Below, piece by piece: positions 12,701-23,549 of a DNA stretch of 64,000 bases (positions are counted from its first letter, which is position 1; each line of letters opens with the position of its first letter). Origin of the DNA: Phlebiopsis flavidoalba (lineage: Eukaryota; Basidiomycota; Agaricomycetes; Polyporales; Phanerochaetaceae); NCBI GenBank assembly GCA_035772785.1, contig JAOCPU010000050.1, positions 62,001 to 126,000 of the forward strand, read 5' to 3'. The notes under the pieces were generated by a model. The model had not been told where the DNA came from. It saw nothing but the letters and a program-made list of their open reading frames with translations, and did not search any database. The position numbers were made by a program, and so were the translations under genes.

Positions 12701-13031
12701 TCTCTGGCACCCAGCATGGCATATGACTTCACACAATCGTTGACCTTTGAGTACCCCGACTGCTTGCTCGCTGATACCGGTCCCTGATGCTTGTCTCATG
12801 ATTTTGCATGGAGTGGAATGAATGGGGCAGTTGCAAACCAGTTACGTGAGAAGATGCCACTCGTTTTGGCAACAATTGCATGGTGTTAGCGGGTAAAGTT
12901 GAAGCCCACCACATTTAATGATAATCAGCAATGTTCATCAAGATTCAGGACACTTTGAGCTAGATATATTATAGGGCTCAGCTTCACCTCAGTGGCATTT
13001 TACCTAGCCCGAGCTCTCCCCAACTAGACGA
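9791..13031. other. Gene-free 3.2-kb stretch
   Basis: I find no recognisable protein, tRNA or rRNA on either strand. The only notable structure is a run of GGCCTGA/GGCCTAA words at 12288-12310 and 12483-12508, also seen near 44.3 kb. Confidence 0.4.
12288..12508. repeat. GGCCTGA-type short repeats
   Basis: Two clusters (TTAAGGCCTGAGGCCTGAAG at about 12291, and GAGGCCTAAGGCCTGACG at about 12490) lie 190 bases apart. A third cluster occurs at 44333-44376. Function is unknown; it could be part of a dispersed repeat. Confidence 0.4.
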
Positions 13032-15097
13032 CATGTACTATCCCAACTACCTCTCCAAATGACGGCACCTTCTTCACGTTGAACGACTTCATCGATTTCA
13101 ACGCAAAACATAATGCGGAGAATCCCTGGTTTATTTTCCCGTCAATCCCAGCTCCCCAGCTCTCTGCGTCTGTGTCATTCAAGGAAATGCGTGCAGCAAG
13201 TATGCGCGTCGCTCATTGCATTCGCCCAAACAGAGGCGGACCGGATGGGATGGTGGTGATTGTTCTGATTGACACCGACGTTCCGATATATATTGCGGGT
13301 ATTCTTGGAGTTATGCGTGCCGGGTGGGTGGTACGTGTTGAATCTAGTTCATGCGAATTATTGTGATTTATATATTCACCACTTAGCCCTATCCCGTGTC
13401 CTCCCGTAACAGCCTTTCCGGTACCGTCGTATGCAGCATGATTCGGGCTACAAGCTGTCATCACATTATTTACGATACACATACCCTCGAGCGTACGGAA
13501 GCTCTGCGATCGATGATGAGCGACGAAGCCCATCACATCCAAATCCATGTTTTGCCGGATCTTACATATCTCCTTTCCGCAATGACTTCAGAAACACCTA
13601 CGCATTCAATCCGATTCAGTCCCATCGTACCCACATCCGTCTTTGCTCCCAGACCTCAACGACGTAGCAATTTACTTACATTCATCAGGCTCGACCGGGA
13701 TACCAAAGTCTATACCGCTTTCTTTCAGACAAATTCTTGAAGGGTTACGGGGATGTGAGTTTTCACTGTTAAGCCAGTACACACCGCTAACACGCAGTAG
13801 CCATCTTTGACGTATTTTGCGTGAGCTCAGATTAGGGCTTATTGGCTTCCCACCTTTCCACATGATCGGAATAGCATGGCATATCTGCTTTCCACTTCAC
13901 AGTGTACAGGCCGTAGTGGTGCAGAGACCGCAGCACCCTTCGGCGCCGGTGCCCCCAGTTTATGCTCATAGTGTGTACGAGACCGCCAAGAACGATGGGG
14001 GTGTACAGGACTCATGACACTCCCATCATTTATTGAGGTATTGTCTAGCTCCCTAAATTATGTGCGTCACTACTTTTTGAGAATCGTGTGTAGGTCTTGG
14101 GCGCATCGCGAAGAAATCGTTGGCTTTTTGGGCAGTCTAAAGATCCTGGTGAGAAATCCACGCTGCCCGATGAGAGTAACCTGACAACGGTATGATAAAA
14201 GGTTTATGGAGGCGGACCTCTCCCATTGCGTGTTGGGGATCAGCTAGTCTCACGTGTGTGTTGCACTAGCTGGCGTTTACGGCGGAACCGAGTTCTCAAA
14301 TCCTATTAAGACACCACGCTTGTCATTTGTCAATCGTGATTGGAGCTGGCTCCAGTTTGCAAATGACACGAAAAAGTTGGAATGGATACACACCAAGGAG
14401 ACGGAACATATGAGCTGGTTGTATATGTAAGTACGAATCGGCAAGAGCCACCAATCAACGCGACTCAGTAATATGGTACATGCAGGAGACCAAAACGCAC
14501 CACTTGTCAGTCTATATACCGACGAAGAGAAAACGCTCTATGCCACAAACGATTTGTTTCGTGCCGCATCCTACAAAACTTGTGGTTTCTGGAGAATGTA
14601 CGAAGCTCACTAGCGGACCTACAAAGGCACAATATCTAACTTACAATTGTCGACAGTATCGGACGAAAGGATGATGTCATAGCTCTTGGTAACGGTTTGG
14701 TAATGCACAAGAGCATGCCCCTCACGTCCTGATTACGGTCGTATTTGTAGGAGAGAAGTTTATGCCTATCGAACAAGAAGCTAGGATCTGTGCGAGCACC
14801 CTCGTCACCGGAGCTGTGGTTTTTGGCAGAGGAAAGACAACATGCCGGCGTCCTCATCGAGCCGAATGCCCCCTACTCGTCACTTCATCCCCACAATCAA
14901 GTCAAATTGCAGACTTTTTGCGATCAGATATGGGGAAGCTGATCCTTATTTTTTGTCTACGCTAATAACGAAACATGTGCATATAGTGCCGGATATATTT
15001 TTTTTATTTTTTTTTAATTTTTCGTTTTATTTTTTTTTTTTTTTTTTTTTTTTATTTTATTTTATTGTTTCTTTTATTCTTTTTTTTTTTTAATATT

Positions 15098-15128
<31 letters not shown>

Positions 15129-15399
15129 CGTCATTCTTTTAAATTTTTTTTGTTAATTTTATTATTTTTTTTTTTTTTTTTTGTTATTATTTTTTATTTA
15201 TTGTTTTATTATTGTTCTTTGTTTAATTTTTTTTCTTTTTTTTTTTTTTATTTTTTATTTTTTGTTTTTTTTTTGTTTTTGTCTTCTATCTATTTTTTTT
15301 TTTTCTTATTTTTTTTTTTTTCCTTATTTTTTTTTTTTTTTTTTTTTCTTTTTCATTTTTTTTATCTTTTTTTTTTTTTTTTATTTTTTTATTTTTGTC

Positions 15400-15434
<35 letters not shown>

Positions 15435-16095
15435 TTTTATTTTTTTTTTTTTTTTTTTTACTCTAGTGGCTTTTTGTTTTTTTATATTGGATTTTTTTTT
15501 TTTTTTTTCTTTTTTTCGGCAGAATATCCAAAGACGGATGATCCTCATTTCGCACCCTAGCAAACCACTCCCACGATCGAGGAAAAGGAACGTGAAATTA
15601 TTCGATCCCCAGGCTCTTGCATGTATCAGGACGAGATTGAGAAGCTGTGAGCGTGATCTACTTGATTCTGATGTTGAGCAGGTACACATATCTGATCAAC
15701 ACTACCAGATATGCTACTCTTGCGACACTACTGGTGGGGTCCCGAAGCCAAAAGCAAAATTAGCGAACCCAGATCATTGGGACCACAGACGATATCCAGT
15801 CATGGCTCCTGGACAATTTGCGGGTTATTATAGTTCGAGGGAATCTATATCCACGGATGAAAGCCTCTTTGCACAAGGCTAGATAGGTTCATCTTTTCAT
15901 ATTATCGTATTCAAATGGCGATCATACCACGTTGGCAGTTTGGGGGCAAACAGCGGCCATCACAGAGCAATCATCTCCTCTGGAGCTGCGTTCAATACTT
16001 TGACTACATGCTCTTAAACAGTCAGAGTACCAGGTCTCCGGGATATCGCAAAACCTCATCTGTAGCCATTCCAATCATCAGGGAAAAACTCCGTG
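13032..16095 (+). pseudogene. NRPS-like adenylate-forming reductase, 5' part (adenylation and carrier domains)
   Basis: The adenylation domain would activate a carboxylic acid as acyl-AMP and load it on the carrier domain. The start is near the ATG at 13032, with a one-base frame change before TFFTLNDFIDFNAKHN (about 13060-13110). Visible landmarks are YIAGILGVMRAGW (13290-13330), the ATP-binding A3 loop LHSSGSTGIPKSIPLS (about 13675-13722) and FPPFHMIGIAWHICFPLH (about 13848-13902). YGGTEFSNPIKTP-like sequence follows at about 14280, then a VGRKDDVIALGNGLV-like hinge (about 14655-14705) and the A10-like PLPRSRKRNV (about 15567-15597), interrupted upstream by a T-rich tract. Carrier-domain remains are TTDDIQSWLLDNLR (about 15785-15825), DESLFAQG and ISQNLICSHSNHQ (about 16045-16083). 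The expected phosphopantetheine serine reads as Arg if the frame is kept. The reductase half continues at 26850-28402. Confidence 0.8.
14993..15524 (+). repeat. T-rich low-complexity tract inside the NRPS-like gene
   Basis: About 530 bases are almost pure T with scattered A, G and C. The tract separates AYSAGYIF (the end of the adenylation domain's IFPE region) from ILISHPSKPLPR, pieces that are normally contiguous. Long hydrophobic Phe-rich open frames here are artefacts. It may be an expansion, a retroposed tail or an assembly/read artefact. Confidence 0.85.
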
Positions 16096-16770
16096 AATAA
16101 AAAACACTTCTCTGTTGTTACACTGTTAGTTGCTGTTACTAGTGTTATTTGCCTGTTTATCTACACATTCAAAACATTACCTCTATTATCCAGTTGGTTT
16201 CTTGGGTTTAATAGTGTATTTTTGGACTATTTCATAGTTTCTTTCTGTTTCTGTTTTCTATTGGTTTTCACACAGTTTTGCATTTTTATTTTTCTATTTT
16301 AGCACCTGTTAACATGGTGTTATATAGTTAGCTCTCATTAGCCAGTTCATTATAGTCACTATCTGTTTCGTTTGTTACTTTATTTGGTAGCAGTTTCCCT
16401 GTTGTTTGATTGTTAGCCTTCACTTAGCTAGATGTTTCAGTGCCATTTGATGAGTATGGCCTGAGCTATAGGCAAATGATTCACACAGACTGTCTTATAG
16501 CATTAGGTCTGTCACAAGATGTTTACCAAAGTTCTACACTGGGCCTGGAGTCAAGTCTGTACAGTGTACTATCCATCAATTCATACAGCTGTAGTTGATG
16601 CTGTACAATTATTCTATGAATTAAAACACATTTTATAATCTTCCCAACATTAATCTATAAACCAAATGATTTGTAGCTGTCTTTGTACAGACAGTCCTCA
16701 TTGCAGCCATCCATGCCATGAAGTCTTGGTCAGCCTCGTCACACCGTCTACACACCAGGCTGGTGAATGG
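16096..16770. other. T-rich left border of the inserted repeat block
   Basis: This is the first sequence after the carrier domain. It is T-rich with no gene. The stretch at 16218-16308 resembles the reverse complement of 26444-26528: both carry a TTTTTGG(A)CTATTTC word, then about 50 bases later TTATTTTTATTTT and TTTAGC. These may be the inverted borders of a larger insertion. Confidence 0.35.
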
Positions 16771-18300
16771 TCATGACTATGTCATTCTTGTCATGTCGCA
16801 GCTGTCCGTCGTCCCGCCATCGGGACCGCTCGTATCGCGCCGCATCTCGGTTGTTTGTGTTCTGTGATTCGTCTCGCGTCGTGGATGTTCTGTGTTATGC
16901 TTGTCGTGTAGTGGCTGTCGCGTCGAGGCCGCCGTGCCGCGATCATCCTCGTCAAGTCGATGACTTGTTGCGTTGTAGTGTGCGGCTTGCACGCGCAACC
17001 AAACGTCGGTCAGCACTGCATTGTAGTGCTGAGTGAGATTTGGATAGAAAGGAACCCGTCTCCGACTCCCAGGGGTATTCGGGGTTCGTTTGTGCGCATG
17101 GGAGGGGTTCCTACAGTGGATGGGAGTAGTGGGGGCATACCTAGGGTGGTCGAAGCTCGCGGACTTGCTGCGACAGGCATCGAAGATAAAAAATATGACT
17201 TACATACCTTATCTTTAGAGCCCATACGCTCTTGGAGAGCATGTGGTGGGTTGGTCGAGGGCGCGATCACGGGTTTTCAGTTCGCCGTGCGCACTAAAGG
17301 GCTAGTCACGCACCTGGACCGACGAGCCCACAGGCTCATTTTCGTCCAAACTGGGGCCGGATGGTATGCCCTTATCCATAGTACCAGCGTCGTTCGGTTT
17401 CGATCGAGAGCCAAGATAGCCGCACTTGAGGGGATACGACCGTTGTGGGCGTGGTCGTTGGTGCGCGTGCTGAACGGCGCCGAGCGGCGAGGGGAAGAAA
17501 AGAAAAGAGAAAGGAAGATCTCAGAGGCCTTAGAGAGGGCTCCTGGATGAGAACGAGAGCAATTGGAGTCGCCGTTCTCGTGAACGACGGTAGAGAGGAG
17601 AGACGGAGTGCAGCGGGCGCTCCGGACTTGGTGCGCGTCGAGGAAGTGGGCGCAAGCGCCCTGCCGCGCGTGGACTCGCGCGCGCAAGCGCCTGGTTCAA
17701 CTTTCGTTCCGCCTCCACCATCGGCCGTCGTTCGCGAGAACGGCGGCGCAGCTCTTCTCTATTTCGCACAAGAGTCTCTTCGGAGATCCTTGATGGACCC
17801 CTACTCCCGCTCCATACCACCCGCTTCCACGACACCGCGCGACGGCTCACACCGCCCACCCACTGCAAGACTCGACTAGCACCGCCGGTCACACAGAACG
17901 GAACGCGACGCGACACACGAAAAGTGTCTTAGGACGGGCCGGGGGGGGGAGGTGCGCAGGGCGCACAATCCGGCCTCCTGCGGGACGAACCGGGCCTGTG
18001 GGCCTGACGGTACAAGGTGAGCAGGACCGCCATTCTGTTATCTTTGCGAGCTGACCCCAGCCATGCCCGCTTTGTGCGCACATATGCAACACATGTGCAC
18101 AGTCAGCGGGTGCCATTCTAGTATGCCCACCGTCGTGCCCCCGCCTCCGCACTCATATACTCACTCAATCGCGCCCTCCAAGCCGCGCTCGCGCTTGCTG
18201 CTTCGAATCTACAGCTCCTGTTCCTACCCTCAAGCCCGCGCCGTTCTGCCGCCACCAACGCCCCTCAAGTGGGCCCTCGAGCCTGTCGCAGCAGCGTGCG
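16771..18300 (-). repeat. GC-rich repeat core, copy 2 (inverted)
   Basis: This GC-rich block matches copy 1 (6060-7500) in reverse orientation. The best alignment is about 17640-18000 against about 7035-7400, including a CAGGAGG...CCGG region, GCACCTCCCC and the GTCCATCA segment. Divergence is considerable, including indels. No real protein is recognisable despite long open frames caused by GC content. Confidence 0.6.
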
Positions 18301-18351
18301 CAGACGCCCACCAATTTTTCGTCTCAAGTGTGACGCCCTTCCCTCCCTCTG

Positions 18352-18513
18352 AACGACCCGGAGCGGCCCCTTCGGTCCAAAGGCACAACACTTAGTCACA
18401 ATAGATGTACTCCTCGGAGTCCAGCCCCGGGCTTTAGTGCGTACATACTGACATGCTTCGCGACTCAGGGTCGCATTGACTCAGGGCTATGACTCAGACA
18501 TTCCATTAGTTTC
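18352..18513 (+). repeat. Direct repeat matching the LTR/pol end at 25872-26020
   Basis: GGAGCGGCCCCTTCGGTCCA continues as about 150 bases of near-identity with 25876-26018, ending CATTCCATTAGTTTCCATCT. This copy carries several extra one- to three-base insertions. It probably represents the tail of a second, truncated copy of the same Ty3/gypsy element, about 7.5 kb upstream. Confidence 0.75.
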
Positions 18514-18699
18514 CATCTCTTTCACAACGCGAGCAAGTTCAAACTCGTTAACCGGGATGGGACAAGAGTCGGGATGAACTTCGATAAACGAGAAGAAGAA
18601 AGCGCGACCACATGAGCAGAGAAAACCGTATGAGTCATCCGGAACAAACAGACTAATAGCAGAGCTGTCTAAAAATAACAACTGTAAGGTAGAACTCAC

Positions 18700-20650
18700 A
18701 TTCGGCGAAAAACAAACTCGCTCGCGAAATTATGCCATCCGACATCCTAGAGTTCAAGTATCTAGTTATAATAACCAGATTTAGATCGTAAATAGATACC
18801 CAAATATGTTACAAGTAAAAAAAAAAAGTTAGTCGCGTCAAAATAGAGGCCACTTGAAACAAAGTCCCTACGCGAAAACATTTAGGGTAAAAAGTCAATA
18901 AAACTAGAATGATCTTAAATTACAATCCAAAAAAAAAACCACAACTACGCTGAATGCTATTTAGACACGCAAGGCACTCAAGTTACGATAATAAGTGATA
19001 AGCACGAAACAACCGACAAAAAAACAAATAACTAACAAAAGCTCGGACAACAAAACCCTTTACAAAGCACATCAAAAAAGAGTGAAAAGAGAAAGGAAGC
19101 TAATTTTGCGGATCTCAAATTCACCAAAGAAAAAACCAAAAACAAACATTCAAAGCACCGCAGCCTAGTCACCCAGTCAGTTAACGCCTAGGGCAACGAA
19201 ACCACTAAGGAGGCTAGGCTTATCAGCCGGCTGTATACTTGTGACCCAAGTAAAACCGGAGCTTCCATTGATCGGCGACTACACCACACTCGGTGAATCG
19301 ATACCTGGACTTCATTCGAAACGAGACACTACCAGCATCCCTCTACTTGATCGGTGGATGGCGACCCGTCTAGCATAGTCCTAACAATTTATACCACTAC
19401 ACCTACCTATAGACGAAGCCAGACAACCTCACCAAACGACTGCCGATACCTGGACCCACACTCAGCGTTGTAAGCCATTTGGACAGCCACCTTGGTTACC
19501 CTTTGACGAACCAACACAGAGACACAGCAACAGGAGCTAGAAGAGTAAGACACTGAGGCTAGACAGTCTTAAACTTAAAAATACCCCCGTAAAAAACAAA
19601 AAACAAGTGCGCTATAACACAAAACAACACCCATAACCGTGTACAAGTGCTTGAGAAAAAAAGGCAAACGACCGCCCCCCAACCATTCCGGACACCTCAC
19701 CGCAAAATAAAAACATTTCACTACCTAAAATTGAAAAAGTTCAAGGGAATGCCGGGTGTAAGTCACCACTGGAGCTACGTCCACACATACCTCTAAGAGA
19801 GACAGACATCTTCACCGCCTCCGATATACAACCCATTAACCGTAACGATACTCCAAAATTCGAAAATCACCCAGGTGAAGCCTTACCAAGGCGCTCCATC
19901 TCCAAAGGAATGTAGGCCTCCTTAATCAAAACGTATAATTGACGAAGGAACATTACATCACAGTAATTTGCACACAATTAAAAAAACTCTCAAAACAGAA
20001 AAACAACAAAAGAGGACGCGGTCCAACGGACAACAAGAAGCTAAAAAAGCAAAAACAATAAGATACAAAAAAAAAAAATCGGAGTGTTGAAGAAGGCCTA
20101 ATATAAAAACTAAATCCTAATATAAAGTGAACCAACAACACAAGCTGACCCCCGCACCGAATACAAACGTAACAAAAAGTCAAACCCCTCCTAACGACGA
20201 AATCAGAAGGAGGTGGGAAAGGACCCACAACAGACACTATCAGACAAGAAAAGGTCTAACAAAAGAAAAAAAATACGAAAAAAGTAAACAAAATGAGGAT
20301 TGAAAAGGAAGAATAAAAATGAAAAAGTAAGAAAAAAGAAAAAACGGAAAATTATTAGAAAAAAAAGCTTTTATTAATATAGACGCTATAGAAAATCAGG
20401 AGCTATAAAAAAAAAAACAAAGAAGCTATCAAAAAATAAATGACAAAAATAGTAAACAAAAAGTAAAGCAAATTAGAATGGATAAAAGATACGAGGAAAA
20501 AAAAAAAATAGTACAAAAAACAAGGAAGGTAAGAGTTGGTCAAGCAAATAAAAAGAAAACGAAAACTCCGCAAACAAGCAAAGCAAAACGAAGCGAGCCT
20601 GTTCAAACACAGAAAACCTGAACAAAAAAAATAAAAGAGGGAAGTTCACA
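18700..20650. other. A-rich, T-poor tract of unknown origin
   Basis: About 2 kb is dominated by A with many A runs and very little T on the plus strand, unlike anything else in the window. No protein is recognisable in any frame. Low-complexity Phe/Leu/Ser-rich frames on the minus strand are composition artefacts. It could be internal sequence of the retrotransposon that also left the pol region at 23.5-25.9 kb. Confidence 0.5.
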
Positions 20651-22480
20651 GACTCACATCACCCGCGGAGTAACTCGTTCTACATGGAAAGGACAATCCC
20701 CACGCAACAAACGACCCCATCAGAGAAGCATAACCTGCTCTGCATAGCACCCCCCCCTGTCGTTCACAGTAGCTCCTCAACATAACAACCGCCCAATATT
20801 CAGTGAGGATACCACACTAGATCTAGCCACCCCGCGCTGAGAGACATTAGCTGCAGCTACTACTCAAACCCGGGACAAGTCTTGCAAGCCCAGAGACGAG
20901 AATCCTTGGCAGCCCTGAGACAGCCAATACACGCCTAACCAGAATAATGCACCCACCCGAAAAATGAATCAGCCCACAGAACGTGCAACCGTAATATGAG
21001 CGATAATACACCTCCGCAACAGAGGTATAATTAAGTAGTACACCGCCGCCGCCGTTCAAATTACACTGCGTCACCAGAAATCTGCATCACAGCTAAACAC
21101 CACAGCACAATACCGACGGAAGACGCCTCAGATCATCGAAAAAACTCAATGCCGACGCATGATGGTCCGTATTGGACAGTCCGATACTAAGCCGCCAAAA
21201 GGACCAGACCACTAACCCTGGATCATCGACGGGCCCAACCAAAACTGTTATCGTTAACTAGACGGCAGCGAACGCCGACCAACTGAAAAAGCTGATCTAG
21301 GTGACGACTAAACAAATAACGAGCGTCATCGAAGGATGGACAAAGGCGCCCCCAGTCTCCGCACTGATACGCGATACCAGTCCCACAACTCTAGACGAGC
21401 CACGCTTAAGGGAGGACCTTCGGTCACGTACTTCTGGCTTCACAGCATGTCGCCACGCAATTCCGAGAGCATTGGTGGTGACAGCCCCGTCGAGTCCGGC
21501 CGATGAGCTACGGCCGAGGCTCGACCGACACGTCCACGTCTATGAATCGGAAGACAGGGCTGTAAAGGAGGAGGAAACATACAGCCACATCCTGCTGGCA
21601 GAAGACGTTTCAGAGCACCATATGCCAATGTATCGCAAACACGCCACGCCAGTCTCCCACCGGCACGACGCCTAAGGCACTCAATTTGAGGCCGAGCACA
21701 GACTCAATCACCGGAGATAAGACAAAGACAAAATACGAGCGTCACACGTTAAAAAATTCCAAGGAACCGCGCGCGCCCGTGACGAGAACTGATCCGGCAT
21801 AGCAAAAGCGACACTAACGCCTCCGACGATCTGCAGTGCATCAAGGTCGCCAGTATCGAGATAAGATCGACAAAGCGCCACCGAGTACTCAAACCGACCG
21901 CGCCCTCGGTCGAAAAAGGCTAGTGAAGCACCAGCAACAGGCACTCCGGACCCCGAACATAACCACAGCCCCCGCGCTGCGGACAACCATCAACAGACAA
22001 CAAGAGGCTCCGTTCAAGGACGCCCCAGCCACACGGGAGAGAAGCACGACGATGCCGAACAAACAATAGGATATCGCAGCAAGGAACCACCACTATAGCC
22101 ATCAGCAGGTAACTGAGCGACAAGCGAGGGACCGTACCGTGGCAAATACATGTTTACGCAGTGTCATGGGAAAGTTTAAGCCAAACTGCGTAACGACACA
22201 GCGCAAGACACCTGACTCGATTATCCGGATGCAGCAGATCTAGCAAGTCAGCTGGTGGATCAGAAGAAAACAGGGCTAACAACCAAGAAGCGAGGTCTTC
22301 GGTGCAATGGTCCCGCAATCATCGGACATTAGCACCACCGCAGCCAGAGACCAATGTGCAGTAAGGCACCCAAGAAGGTATCACTTTCGCGGGCAAACAC
22401 TAACGCTTCCCTTGGCGCCAACCCCGCTCCAGCCGCCATCCCACCACTCGGCCAGCTCAAGCTTCCAGAACATAGGTTCA
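20651..22480. other. Unrecognised transposon-associated stretch
   Basis: It lies between the A-rich tract and the CCTGCAG element. It holds one modest plus-strand open frame (21301-21675, 124 codons, rich in Arg, His and acidic residues). I match this to no family; by position it could be gag-derived. Nothing else is visible. Confidence 0.35.
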
Positions 22481-22487
22481 TAGGAAC

Positions 22488-23230
22488 AGTGTAAGGTACC
22501 TGCAGGCTAGATCGGCCTCAAATACCTGCAGGATCATAGGCCATCCGTGCAGGTATTTCTGTCCTTGCCAAGGTGATTGCCTCGGCTTTCGCACCTGCAG
22601 ATCCAGGGTCACCAATAGGCAATTTTCAGGCAGGTATGCCCAGGTGATCTGCACAGGGGTATTTTCCCAGCTCATAAATATATAGCATGATCACTTATAA
22701 CATGTTACATACTAAAAACATAGACTATAAATGGACTTCAGACTTGTAATGTTGTATGACTGTAGTCCAGCAATGTGTCTCATTATGCTATGTATCATAT
22801 TTACAAGTGATATCTTGATATTAAACTGATTTAGTCATCAGTATATTCAAGTAAGTGCCAAGATCATTGACCTCAATATCTAAGCAATTATAAAAAGCAT
22901 GTCAGCCTTATCTGGGAGCAAGCAGATACATCTGAAATGATCACAGGGACTGTATATAAAGCATGGAGAATTAATATATATATATGTATTTTATTTGGTA
23001 TTAAACGAGCAACACACATCACTGATATAGCGCCCTGGCACAGGTCATGAGTCTGTCGTAGGTTACCTTGTGATCTGCAGGTAACTGACCTGCAGCGTAC
23101 AGATCACCTGTCGGCCAGAATACCCTGGCAGATCCAGGTTAGGCCTCCAGAAATCAGAAATACCTGTGCAGGCTCTACTGCAGATCCAGATCGACCAACA
23201 GGTAGATCTGTGGCAGAGCTTTAATCTACG
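22488..23230. mobile_element. Putative non-autonomous inverted-repeat element, CCTGCAG-rich
   Basis: Two arms of about 190 bases (22490-22675 and 23035-23225) are rich in CCTGCAG, CAGATC and CAGGTATTTCTG words and flank an AT-rich core with a TATATATA run near 22978. Words in the left arm (GTGCAGGTATTTCTG, AGGTGATCTGCACAG) recur in reverse complement in the right arm with small changes (TGCACAGGTATTTCTG, AGGTGATCTGTACGC). This fits a foldback or MITE-like element. Exact ends and target duplication are not clear. Confidence 0.5.
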
Positions 23231-23549
23231 GCAGACAGCGAGGAGTCTATCGCGTCATTAGACGCGGCCGCTCATCAAACAGGTCGCTGATCTGTCAAGA
23301 CCGTGATCACGCAGATCTCCGGGGATTTGTCTCAAAGGATGCTCGCTAAGGCCGCGCAGCGAAGCATACGGAGAAACTATCCCCGCTTCAATAGATTTTC
23401 TCTTTCTCTCCGTTGATTGACTCGTTCCTGACTCGGATGTATCGGACTTCTGACTCGTCTCTGCCTCTAAGTAGTGTACCTGTATCGCTGCCCAGTCTCG
23501 GTCAACTAGATAGTGATTCCCCTTCTGTTGCCCCATCAGTGTACCATGA

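Noticed and set aside
15150..15882. Long Phe-rich open frames (136 and 233 codons)
   Set aside because: They are translation of the T-rich tract; only the last part (from about 15525) is real NRPS-like sequence.
19953..20606. Phe/Leu-rich minus-strand open frames resembling membrane proteins
   Set aside because: They are translation of the A-rich tract in reverse; hydrophobicity is a composition artefact.
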